NCBI GenBank assembly: GCA_016256075.1
Contig: SDVU01000666.1
Span: forward strand, 1-11,490
Origin: Dictyocoela muelleri
Taxonomy: Eukaryota > Microsporidia
Direction of reading: 5' to 3'
Length of the DNA stretch: 11,490 nt
In this document: in pieces, positions 1 to 8,160 of the stretch
How the letters are laid out: each line of letters opens with the position of its first letter
Numbering within the stretch: position 1 is the first letter of the stretch
The notes under the pieces: generated by a model
The model's input: only the letters and a program-made list of their open reading frames with translations
The model's database searches: none
What the model was told of the DNA's origin: nothing
Program-made: the position numbers and the translations under genes

Positions 1-44
1 AATTTAAACCTTATTAAATAAATTATACTTATTTTTAATTAATT

Positions 45-78
45 GTCGATTTTTTTAATCAGTCGATTTTTTTAGTTA
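45..78. repeat. Two-copy 17-bp direct repeat
   Basis: Two adjacent 17-bp units (45-61 and 62-78) both begin GTCGATTTTTTTA and differ only in their last four bases. The rest of 1-535 holds no reading frame I would defend, only AT-rich DNA and a run of eight C at 462-469. Positions 5-20 resemble the minisatellite unit seen near 8161-8313, which suggests that unit is dispersed. Confidence 0.6.
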
Positions 79-535
79 AAATTTCCAAAAATGATTAAAA
101 AATCGGCCTTGACTGTATATAATTCTTCGAGTTAAGCTTAAAAATTTATTTTTTGGAAAATTTTGATGCTTATTTTATCGAGGCTTGACCAAGTTACTAT
201 GTATGTAGAGTGAGATTCTTCTTATATATGTGTTTATGGAGAGAAACACAAAAACATTCCGCATATAAATCTTTTGGTATATAAAATAGAAAAAAAATAG
301 AGTAAAAGTAATATTACTTATTAAATAATGAAAAAATAAAATTATTAAAGCAATCTCATAATTGAAAGTTATTATATCTGAATTAACGTAAAAATAATAA
401 TTTAGAAGTTATAGTAAGTAAATATATTTTTATAACGTTTTTGGTTCTCTAACGAATGAAACCCCCCCCTCTTCCTCGTAAATTCATATTTCTTAAGTAA
501 GAGCATAGAGTATGTTTCTTATTTCTTATAACCTT

Positions 536-569
536 AAAATCACAAGATAAATATATATCTTGTGATTTT
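536..569. repeat. Perfect hairpin, 13-bp arms, followed by T-rich tail
   Basis: The left arm 536-548 (AAAATCACAAGAT) is the exact reverse complement of 557-569, with an 8-base AT loop between them. A transcript would form a strong stem ending in U-rich sequence. In a bacterium this would be called a terminator. In a probable eukaryote it could be a transcript-end structure for something upstream, or chance in AT-rich DNA. No gene is recognisable immediately to its left. Confidence 0.6.
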
Positions 570-619
570 TTATTAATTTTAGAACAGATTAAATTATGTG
601 ATTTACGCTTATTTGAAAT

Positions 620-775
620 ATGAACCGCTTTTTACTCTTACTAATTTTGATTTTCAATCTGAGCGCGTCTTTTAGTCGCTGGAGAACCAAGTTAATTTTT
701 TTAAAATTTATATTGGAATATAAATGTTTATATTGTGGTCACATACGCATACATTATATCCGTAGAGATGCCTAA
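620..775 (+). CDS. Possible small secreted protein, 51 aa
   Basis: An ATG at 620 opens a 51-codon frame closed by TAA at 773-775. The N-terminus MNRFLLLLILIFNLSASFS has the layout of a signal peptide: a short positive start, a run of Leu/Ile/Phe, then small residues (S-A-S) suited to signal peptidase cleavage around residue 17-19. The mature part would be about 32 residues, basic, with a CxxC pair (CLYC) near the end. I recognise no family. Microsporidia and other parasites encode many short secreted proteins, which makes this plausible. A frame this long also arises by chance in 11 kb of AT-rich DNA, and I see no clear promoter, so this is a candidate rather than an established gene. Confidence 0.28.
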   Translation: MNRFLLLLILIFNLSASFSRWRTKLIFLKFILEYKCLYCGHIRIHYIRRDA

Positions 776-1095
776 TATAAATTGACTTTATGTTTGAATT
801 GGTAAATTTCCTAAATGATTTTTTATTATTTAATTTATTTTTCTACTTTTTCAACAACTATCGAAACAAAAATACACTTGCTTATATAGTTTTACTAAAT
901 TTAAATGATATAATATAATTATTAATATCTTAAAAATTCAGGATAACTATATGTAATTTTCAATATAAAAAATAAGATCTACAATATTACAAAATAACCC
1001 TCATAATATCTAATTTTCTCATTTATAATCTAAATTTTAAAATAAAAAAATTGTAATAAAATCGGACTTTTTCCTCAACTCGGGTTGCCTAATTT
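776..1095. other. Non-coding AT-rich stretch
   Basis: Both strands are dense in stop codons and no repeat, RNA gene or protein motif is visible. It separates the small candidate frame from the left inverted repeat. Confidence 0.6.
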
Positions 1096-1152
1096 AAAGT
1101 TTGGGTTCATGCAAGGTTCATGTTGTTTTTGAATTTTCATGTTGTTTTTGAA
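1096..1152. repeat. Left arm of inverted repeat flanking the LTR element
   Basis: This stretch matches, at roughly 80-85% by eye, the reverse complement of 5292-5346 on the far side of the LTR retrotransposon. Shared blocks include GGTTCATGC and ATTTTCATGTTGTTTTTGAA. The arm overlaps a two-copy 19-bp tandem repeat (1119-1137 and 1138-1156, unit starting CATGTTGTTTTTG). The pair could be the terminal inverted repeats of an older element into which the LTR element inserted. Confidence 0.5.
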
Positions 1153-1265
1153 TTTTCATGTTTTTTTTGAAAAAATTGGAAATGATACCAAAAGAGCATA
1201 AAACATATATAAGATTCGGTAATGAAAACAAGCTTTCATATTAATGGTTGTTTCAATCCTTAATA

Positions 1266-1500
1266 TGGTAACTCTTTTTTAGAATTAAAAGCTTTTTTAG
1301 AGGACATATTTATTTAAAATCAACTCCTTATATGTTTATTTCTGGAACTTAAATAACCAATTATATCCACATTAAATTATTTAAAACACAATATTAAAAC
1401 TAACGTCCTATTATATCGCTGAAACCAAAATTTGCAACATTGTTTTTAAAACAAAACCTCAATAATAAATTAACAGTTTCCTGAAGTTTCGGAAACAACA
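1266..1500 (-). repeat. 3' LTR of the Ty3/gypsy fossil
   Basis: This 235-bp LTR aligns along its full length with 4801-5032 at about 90% identity by eye. Read on the element's strand it begins TGTTGTTTCC and ends in CA-type sequence, as LTRs do. It is preceded on that strand by a polypurine tract. Confidence 0.85.
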
Positions 1501-1512
1501 TTCCCCCTCTTA
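1501..1512 (-). other. Polypurine tract of the LTR fossil
   Basis: On the element's strand the bases directly before the 3' LTR read TAAGAGGGGGAA, immediately followed by TGTTG. A purine run in this exact place is the plus-strand primer site of LTR retrotransposons, and it fixes both the element's orientation and the LTR boundary. Confidence 0.75.
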
Positions 1513-4011
1513 ACCTCAGCTGTGATTTATGTCTTACTATTTATGATCCATTTTTTCATTTAATTTTAAACGAGTTATTACCAATCTTGTCCACTACTAA
1601 TCCTTTATCTTTAAACTCAGAATCCATTTTAGTATTTTTAAGTTCATTTCTAATATACACTTTATCATTAACATTAAATTCAGTTTTTTCAATTTTATTT
1701 TCTTTATAAATTAATTCTTTCGAATATTTGTCTGATACTCAAAACCCATCGCAAATTTTTATTTAGCATGGCTTCATTTGGAGACATTACTATGGCCCGA
1801 AAGAAACTATCATTATAAGAATCGATTATATTTGGCAAAATATTATTCATCTGTTCTTTAGTTCTTTTGAGTGCCTCGCGTATGGATCTATTTACTCGTC
1901 CTATCTATCCATTACTCGGATGATAATAATAAATACTAAATTTATGGTCAATATTGTTTTTATGACACTAATCTGTTACGCTTTTATTTATAAATTCTTT
2001 GCCATTGTCACTTAGAAGAGTTCCGAATTTAAATTGCGAGAGAATTTTTTCGAGAAAATTAATTATATTTATCAGAAGTTTATTTTTTTCAAAGTTTGAC
2101 TCCAGAATTTCCTAAAAATAATCTATTAAATTAATAACAAGAATACCTTTCAAATTTCCATGATATCACATGCCACTATCTTCCCAGGGCAAGAAGTTTT
2201 GAAATGCTTTCTAGGTTTATATATCGATTTGACAAAGAATTTGCATCTATCACAATTTGAGAGAATATTATTTAATTTGGCTTTGGATATGGTGATTCCT
2301 AAGTTATTTATTCCATTAATTAAATTCTTAATATGTCCAGTATTCTCATGGAGTTTGATCATCTTATTTTTTTCCATATTGTTTAAGTTAATTAAATTTG
2401 ATTTTATATTTAAATTTTTCTATCATTATTTATTAATCTGCTCAGTGTGTTGGGTCTTATCAAATTTTACCTGGTCAGTATTTAACTTTAAAATCGAATT
2501 TTCCTAATCTTTCTATCCATATTTGTATCATAGGCGTTCCAAAATCTTTCATTCCCTCAATTTTCTCAATAAGTTATGATCTGTCAGTAAATCAAATGTA
2601 TTACCAGCCAGTAATATTAGAATTTTTCCATAGACCATAAAATGGCTAAAAATTCCTTTTCCGTAATTGTAAAGTTGTCCTCAGAGGATACAATAGTCTT
2701 GAAATATATGCTATTGGTATTTCATCTTGTTTTAAAACGGCTCCAATGTATATATCAGAAGCATCAGTTTCGAGAAATAATCGTTTATTCGGGTCCGGCA
2801 TATTTAATTCTAGTGATTTAGACCATATATTTTTTATTTATTCGAAAAGTTTGGTATGTTCTTGTTTTCATTTAAAGCTCTTTATTTCAATCAATTCGTA
2901 AAATGGTTTCAATAATTCTGAAAGTTTAGTAATAAACATCCGATCATAATTTATCATTCCTATGAATTTTCTTAACATTATTACATTTTTTGGTAATCCG
3001 AAATTTAATATGCCCTCCGAACGTTTTAATAAAGGCTTAATTTGGGTTTATGATAATCGATATCCTGAAAATGTTACTTCTTTATGTTTAATTTGGCTTT
3101 TTTATCATTTATTTGCAAATTAAATTGTTTTAATCTTTCAGTTCATCTTTTAAGTTCATGTCATGTCCTTTTTGAGTCTTGCTATATACTAATATGTCAT
3201 CAAGATAAGAGAAACATCTATTACTTATATATTCTTTCAAAACCATATACATTCCTCGTTGAAAGATTGCCGGGCTGTTTTTAAAATCCTGTGGTATGTT
3301 AGTAAACTGCATGTGTCTATTCTTTCCGTCCAAGAATGCGATTTTTCTTTTGTCTTCATATCTTAAAGGCACTTTGAAAAATCCGTCTTTTAAATCAATC
3401 AAACTAAAATATTTTTCTCCGTGTAAACTATGCAATATTTCTCTTATATTCGGGATTGTGAATCTATCGAGATCAACATATCATTCGACCTCGTTAAATC
3501 TAACTTAAGTCGGTGATTCCCATCTTTCTTTTCTACCAATACAACAGAATGACTCCATAATGTTGCGCTTTTTTAAAATAATTCCTTTAGCTTCAAGTTT
3601 TTTCCAAGTTCATGAAATATCTTTTTTTCTTAAAATTTGTTTTTGGTCTTGTCCAACTTATTATTTGGTAGCTTCTTGTTATTATTGTACATTATATTGG
3701 AAATTCACAATTTAACATGAATTTGTTTATTGCAGCGATCCAAAATACTATATCTGTTATTGATTTCTTTAGCACATAAAATTCGATATTTAGCTTTTTT
3801 AAATTGGTACTCTATATCTAAAAAGACCTTTTTAGACAGTATTAATTTACTACCATAAATAAGAGATATTGACTTATTCGCATCTACTGTTCTCGATAAT
3901 TTCCTAATAGCACGTAAAAAAACTTTGAAAAATTAAATTAACAATAGAACCAGTATCAAAAATAGCAATAGACTCTGAACCATCAATTTTAAAATTTTTC
4001 TATCAACAATG

Positions 4012-4063
4012 TCATCATCATCATAATCATCATAATCATCATAATCATCATAATCATCATCAT
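4012..4063 (-). repeat. GAT/TAT codon microsatellite in the LTR fossil
   Basis: A repeated 9-bp unit, GATGATTAT on the - strand, lies between the zinc-knuckle and protease regions of the element. Read in the gag-like frame it encodes an acidic Asp-Asp-Tyr run. It looks like a codon-level slippage expansion within the retroelement. Confidence 0.7.
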
Positions 4064-4800
4064 TCTGATTATTACACATATTCTTACCATTAAAAGGCTT
4101 AATTTATGTACATTTATTTGCATATTGACCTGTCTTGTTGCATTTATAGCATTTTACTTGAATATTTTTATGTCTTTTACCAACAACTCGTATCGATTTA
4201 TGCTCTCGGTTTACATTTTTTTGAAAAATCTGCTTTTTATATTTCACAGTTTCCCATTCTTTTATACGCTCGAAAATTTCTTTTAATGGAATTTCCGATT
4301 TAAATATAAGTGTTTAATAATCACGTTGTGCAGGAATTTAGCGAAAATTCTTTAAAATGATAGTATCATCAATTTCCCTGGATTTCGAAAATTATAATAC
4401 TCTTTTTATAAATTGTGACCTCTTTTCTTTCCTAATTTGTATAGAAGTTCCAGACCTTCATAAGCACAAAATTCAATCAAATCATTTTTGAAGCATTCCC
4501 AATCATCTGGTAGTGCACTTTCAGCTCAATTATCACAGAACCATTTTTTGGCACTTTTATCACTATATCTCATCACTAGCGTCATTTTTTCTTTAAGTGT
4601 ATAACTTTAAAATCCGAAAGAGACTTCAACTAAATAATTGTTCATTTTTTAATTCCTTTTTACTCATTCCTCGAGAAAATGAAATGAACTTAGTCCCCAA
4701 TATTGTAGATTTTTCGATCTTTTCTGCTTTGGCTTTCAAGCTTTATACGATCGAGATGCCTATATGTTTTTTAGCATCTAATAGAGTTCTATTTTTAATA

Positions 4801-5032
4801 TGTGAACTCTTTTTAGAATTAAAAGCTTTTTTAGACGACATATTTATTTAAAATCAACTCCTTATATGTTTATTTCTGAAATTTAAATAACCAATTATAT
4901 CCTAATTTAATTATTTAAAACACAATATAAAAACAATGTCCTATTATATCTATGAAATCAAAATTTGCAACCTTGTTTATAAAACAAAACATAATAATCA
5001 ATAAACAATTTCCTGAAGTTTCGGAAACAACA
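4801..5032 (-). repeat. 5' LTR of the Ty3/gypsy fossil, containing the gag start
   Basis: This 232-bp LTR starts (on the - strand) with TGTTGTTTCC and ends GAGTTCACA. The ATG that begins the gag-like frame (MSSKKAFNSKK) lies at about 4841, inside the LTR and roughly 41 bases before its end. The same start is also present in the 3' copy. Sequence just past the LTR (TATTAAAAATAGAAC) is not a primer-binding site I recognise. Confidence 0.85.
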
Positions 5033-5061
5033 TAAATGAGAAAGAAATTACTGATATTTAG

Positions 5062-5250
5062 GATTGTATACTTTGTAATAAGAATGAAATTCGCGAATAT
5101 GAGATTCTCTATATATTTTTTAAAAAACAAATTTCATATAATGAAGGGGAAATTTCTGCTCAAAAAAATACTTATCATTTGAAAAAAATAATAAAAAAAT
5201 TTAACAGGTGGGAATCAATAAGAATGCTCCGCGTAAGACAAAAAAAATTA
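5062..5250 (+). pseudogene. Coding-like fragment of unknown family, 63 codons
   Basis: A 63-codon open stretch ends at TAG 5251-5253. It has no ATG start of its own. The same frame runs back to about 5035, at the edge of the LTR, with one stop at 5059. The translation has a CxxC pair (DCILCNKNE), mixed charged and aromatic residues, and a basic C-terminus (WESIRMLRVRQKK). That composition is more protein-like than the Lys/Asn/Ile/Phe-only frames that AT-rich DNA gives by chance. A short frame of similar character lies at 1158-1244 on the other side of the retrotransposon. I infer that the LTR element may have landed in an older gene or DNA transposon, of which these are remnants. The family is not recognised. 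Confidence 0.3.
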
Positions 5251-5291
5251 TAGAGATTCTCTGCTTTATTCTTATTTTGTGTGATTTTTTT

Positions 5292-5346
5292 TTCAAAAAC
5301 AACATGAAAATCTAAAAACAATACAAAACTGGCATGAACCAAAGTT
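5292..5346. repeat. Right arm of inverted repeat flanking the LTR element
   Basis: This is the reverse-complement partner of 1096-1152, with the same blocks in inverted order (AACATGAAAAT and GCATGAACC). Further outward the two sides share only a short AAATCGG block, so the true ends are uncertain. Confidence 0.5.
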
Positions 5347-5756
5347 TTTATGAGTTTTTATCTCTTATTTGCCGATTTGCATCGCTAGAGTCATTTACAC
5401 CCTATGAGAAATCATCCGCTTAATTATATTTCTATATAAAGCCTAAAAAGCAATAACACACTGTAAAAACCATATATTGCTGCTATATTTCTATATTTAT
5501 TATCAATCGCGAGGCGCAATACTACGCGATGCGCGGAACTATTTTAGGTATTTTAAAAATATATTGTAAATAAATATTTTAAAATAAGCTTCGCACGTTC
5601 CAGCTCTTAGCTCGACATAATTATGGACGGCTTAATGGCATTTCAAATATTTAGTAAAGTTTTTAAAACCAAGGCTGTGTGAACATGAGATTTTCTGCCA
5701 GTCAAACGGCCATAAAGAAAAAAAACCGATTAATAAGGAGAGAAATGTTCCTTTAA
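5347..5756. other. Intergenic stretch with a CG-rich patch
   Basis: No gene is recognised. Around 5507-5540 there is a patch unusually rich in CG and GCGC for this DNA (CGCGAGGCGC and GCGATGCGCGG). It might be an end of the Merlin-like element downstream or part of another decayed repeat, but no partner copy is visible in the window. Confidence 0.45.
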
Positions 5757-6024
5757 ACAAATTTAATAGCAACACGGGCTTTTGTAAACACTGAATATGC
5801 TTTAATATTTCTAAAGAAAAAGGGTTTAGTCAAAAAATATATGAAGTGTACTAAGTGTGGTGTTTAAATGGAGGTTTTTTTATCAATATTATATGCTAAG
5901 CGCATGTTTAAGATGTAAAAATTCCGATTGTAGAAAACAAAGGATCTATAAAAATAATTTTTTTCATATTTCAATTCATAAAATACTGGATAATATCCCG
6001 TTAATACTGCATTTTTTTGAGAGG
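5757..6024 (+). pseudogene. Merlin/ISXO2-type DNA transposase remnant, N-terminal part
   Basis: Two adjacent frames give the typical N-terminus of an ISXO2-like (IS1595-related) transposase, the type carried by Merlin transposons. The first (5757-5864) reads ALIFLKKKGLVKKYMKCTKCG: the ALxFLxxKGL helix followed by a CxxC zinc-ribbon half. After a stop at 5865-5867 and a frame change, a frame from about 5911 gives RCKNSDCRKQRIYKNNFF, the second Cys pair and the conserved Lys/Asn-Phe-Phe tail, running on to a stop at 6025-6027. About 90 codons are covered, against roughly 200-300 for a whole transposase. I found no DDE catalytic part downstream, so it is truncated and dead. Merlin elements are known in Nosema and other microsporidia. 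Confidence 0.6.
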
Positions 6025-6027
6025 TGA

Positions 6028-6369
6028 AATATAAAACCAAACACAGGGGTATTTTTATCTGGTAAATTCTTAAATGCAGGTATTTATTATTTTTAATAAG
6101 AAATGTAAACATTTTAGAATTTATCAGATTAAATACTTCTGTTTTCGTTTCCCCCCCCCTAAAAAAATATTCTGCAGTATGAACAGTTATATTATGATAT
6201 CTTATATTGAATAATTTCTTGATTAGTATAGGTTCAGGTATTTTTTCTAAGACGAGTGAATACTAAGAAATAAGCCGAATATGACATTAAATAGTTTGTT
6301 AATTAATTTTCACAGATAAACAAACAATTTTAAAATTTATTTTTTTTACATTTTTTCAAATAAAATTAT
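6028..6369. other. Intergenic DNA with a nine-C run
   Basis: No gene is recognised on either strand. A run of nine C (6151-6159) followed by an A-run stands out in the AT-rich background. A methionine-started frame on the - strand covering 5864-6112 is antisense to the transposase remnant and is not counted. Confidence 0.5.
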
Positions 6370-6511
6370 TGTAAGGGTCTTCCCTTAGTCTTGGACGGCC
6401 ACACGACCTTTCACCAGTTTTTAAATAATTCAGGCATCGATACAGCAATTTAAATTTAATAGTTTTATCAACTGATCTATCTTGCCCTGCATTTTGGCGA
6501 CCCTGTACCAA
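6370..6511 (+). mobile_element. Possible LTR end plus primer-binding-like site
   Basis: A 122-bp stretch (6370-6491) starts TGTAAGGGTCTTCCCTTA, a short inverted repeat of the kind found at LTR starts, and ends CCCTGCA. Three bases later comes TGGCGACCCTGTACC (6495-6509), which has the TGG start expected of a tRNA primer-binding site. The stretch is richer in G+C than its surroundings. No internal coding region follows, so if real this is a fossil LTR with a scrap of leader. No second LTR copy is in the window to prove it. Confidence 0.3.
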
Positions 6512-6569
6512 TTATTTTATTTCATTAAAATGCGTAAAAAATTATATTGGTGACTTTTTTAATTATAAG

Positions 6570-6663
6570 GAATTTAATTAAATTGCCTTTATTAAATTGC
6601 TTTTAATTAAATTCCTTTTAATTAAATTCCTTTTAATTAAATTCCTTTTAATTAAATTACTTC
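6570..6663. repeat. 15-bp tandem array (ATTCCTTTTAATTAA unit)
   Basis: Several head-to-tail copies of a 15-bp unit, ATTCCTTTTAATTAA with variants ATTGC and ATTAC, start near 6580 and run into the palindrome that follows. The best-conserved copies lie at 6604-6655. Confidence 0.8.
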
Positions 6664-6911
6664 AATTAAATTGCTTTAATTAAATACTTTCATTAAAATA
6701 TTTTTAATTAAAAAAAAATTAATTAAAAGATATTTATTAAAAGATATCTATTGAAATACTTTTAATCAAATTGCTTTTAATTACATACTTTTTAATTAAA
6801 ATTATTTTAATTAAAAGTATTTCAATAGATATTTTTTAATAAATATCTTTTAATTAATTTTTTTTAATTAAAAATATTTTAATGAAAGTATTTAATTAAA
6901 GCAATTTAATT
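6664..6911. repeat. Near-perfect palindrome, arms about 103 bp
   Basis: The left arm 6664-6766 and right arm 6810-6911 are reverse complements with one mismatch and one single-base length difference in an A/T run, separated by about 43 bases. A single strand could form a very long hairpin. The arms consist of TTAATTAAA-type modules like those of the neighbouring tandem array. A 34-bp block of the left arm (6729-6762) recurs as an exact direct copy at 6916-6949. No coding capacity and no target-site duplication are seen. Confidence 0.85.
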
Positions 6912-7589
6912 AAATGATATTTATTAAAAGATATCTATTGAAATACTTTCATTAAAATAATTTTAATTAAAATGCTTTTAATTAAACTCGAATAATTAAA
7001 TTTTATACTTAATTAATTCTAACTTAATTTATTAATAATTTTTTTAGAAATTAAACTTATTAATGAAATGAATTTTTTAATTAACTTCATTAAAAATCAT
7101 AATAATTCTCAGAAATTTAATTATTTGAATTTACTTTAATTTATAAATCTTCATTTATTTTTAAATTACCTTTTTTACTTTTTTGCATTTTTTTTGATTT
7201 TGTGAAATTTTTAAATTCTATAAAAATCATCAATTGAAAAGTTCTTATATTACCATATTTTTTAAAACATTATTAAATTAATAATGTTTATATTATTAAT
7301 TTACTACAGCAATTTATTCATCAATATATTCATTTCAAACATTTTTTTAATTTAATGAAAAAAAAAATAAAATAGTGATTTTAGAAATTTTATATTCAAT
7401 AAATATTTAGAGATAAAAATTTTTATTTGTTAAACAAACTTAAATGTGTTTTAATTTTGAAAGATATTTTGATAAAATATTTTTAATTTTGGTATAAAAT
7501 AATTTTTAAATTTACCAAAATAAAATTGTTAATTTTAGTAAAATATAATTTTTAATTTTGATAAAATTTTGATAAAGTATATTTTAATT
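6912..7589. repeat. Degenerate AT-rich repeats, no gene
   Basis: The first part (6916-6990) repeats modules of the palindrome. The middle has only A/T-rich DNA with stops in all frames. Around 7450-7580 there is a loose repetition of a TTTTAATTTTGATAAAAT-like unit. No RNA gene or protein motif is seen. Confidence 0.6.
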
Positions 7590-7647
7590 AACCTTATTTT
7601 GATAAAACCTTATTAATAAAACCTATTTAACAAACCTTATTTTAATA
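7590..7647. repeat. AAACCTTATTTTAAT minisatellite, left part
   Basis: About four degenerate copies of a 14-15-bp unit (AAACCTTATTTTAAT) run up to the tRNA-like head of the SINE-like element. The same unit resumes beyond that element at 8161-8313, so the element sits inside the array. Confidence 0.65.
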
Positions 7648-8115
7648 GCCAGATAGCCCAGTAGTTAACACTCTTGAATGTAAAATTTAAGTATCGTGGA
7701 TCGAATTATTTCAAAGTCACTTTAATATATAATGAGGGAATGACATTAAGCGGTCAAAACTATATAATTATGTATAATATACAGTTGTTCCAATGTGGTA
7801 TAGCTGATTAAGACTTGGTTTAATATGAAAATGAAGCAGAAGAGACTCTCTTAGGTAAGAGGATGAGTGCTGCTGAGCATCTCGGCAAAAAGTAGTGAAA
7901 AATATAAATTCATTAAAAGCCACTAAACTAATTACCTGTATCCTGCTGAGTCATTGATAAAACGATGATCGCGTATACAGCTGGGCTTCTGGGCAACTTA
8001 GGAAGCGACCTATTATTGTAACATCTGGAACCAAAAGTCTAAAGGCCACAGTAGGATACAACTCCCCGTGTTGGTAGCTATGTATGTTGTCAGCATGTAA
8101 TATAATATATATAAC
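7648..8115 (+). mobile_element. tRNA-headed SINE-like repeat, copy 1
   Basis: This is a 468-bp element with a second copy on the - strand at 10573-11043, about four-fifths identical by eye along the whole length. The first 75 bases look tRNA-derived: an A box (TAGCCCAGTAGT, 7654-7665, close to TRGCNNAGYNGG) and, 32 bases on, a decayed B box (GGATCGAATTA, 7698-7708). The body is much richer in G+C than the surroundings, with a highly conserved block from about 7931 to 8100. It ends in GTCAGCATGTAATATA followed by a TA-rich tail. No protein frame spans it. A tRNA head, unrelated body and simple tail are the layout of a SINE, moved by a partner LINE. The short matching flanks TTATTTTAAT and TAATTTTAAT could be a target-site duplication but are low complexity. 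The family is not known to me. Confidence 0.75.
7654..7708 (+). promoter_or_regulatory. Internal pol III promoter-like A and B boxes, copy 1
   Basis: The A box is at 7654-7665 (11 of 12 consensus positions) and the B-box position is at 7698-7708 (8 of 11). The spacing is that of a tRNA gene. The B box is eroded relative to copy 2, so this copy is probably no longer well transcribed. Confidence 0.55.
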
Positions 8116-8160
8116 TAATTTTAATGATCCTTATTTTTATTAAAATTTTAATAAAATTTT

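Larger units (their letters stand above)
1266..5032 (-). mobile_element. Ty3/gypsy LTR retrotransposon, broken fossil
   Basis: This is an LTR element of about 3.8 kb read on the - strand, bounded by LTRs at 4801-5032 (5') and 1266-1500 (3'). Parts in order along its own strand are: a gag region (about 4841-4070) with a retrotransposon-gag-like segment near 4590-4400 and a zinc-knuckle-type motif near 4165-4110; an aspartic protease motif (FDTGS) near 3950; reverse transcriptase (about 3650-2900) with the YLDD active-site block near 3200; an RNase H start (TDASD) near 2770; and integrase (about 2450-1680) with the zinc-binding region, first catalytic block (CDIME) and SDNG block. The PR-RT-RH-IN order defines Ty3/gypsy. 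No envelope gene is seen. The element is not whole: its coding parts are interrupted at many points, at least about ten. The LTRs differ by about 10%, so the insertion is old. No convincing target-site duplication remains. Confidence 0.9.

Noticed and set aside
2160-2507. 115-aa frame on the + strand
   Set aside because: It is antisense to the integrase region of the Ty3/gypsy fossil. The - strand has recognisable integrase motifs and the + translation is a hydrophobic mirror with no family features.
3084-3508. Two + strand frames of 66 and 70 aa
   Set aside because: They lie opposite the reverse transcriptase region, whose - strand reading contains the YLDD block. They are shadows.
4597-4851. 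84-aa + strand frame over the gag start
   Set aside because: It is antisense to the gag region and the end of the LTR, with no motif of its own.
4915-5130. 71-aa - strand frame crossing the LTR outer edge
   Set aside because: It runs through the LTR into flanking DNA, has chance-like Ile/Phe/Asn composition, and has no link to element structure.
5434-5570. Short open + strand stretch over the CG-rich patch
   Set aside because: It has no ATG, is about 45 codons long, and matches no recognisable family.
5864-6112. 82-aa - strand frame
   Set aside because: It is antisense to the Merlin-like remnant. The + strand carries the recognisable zinc-ribbon motifs.
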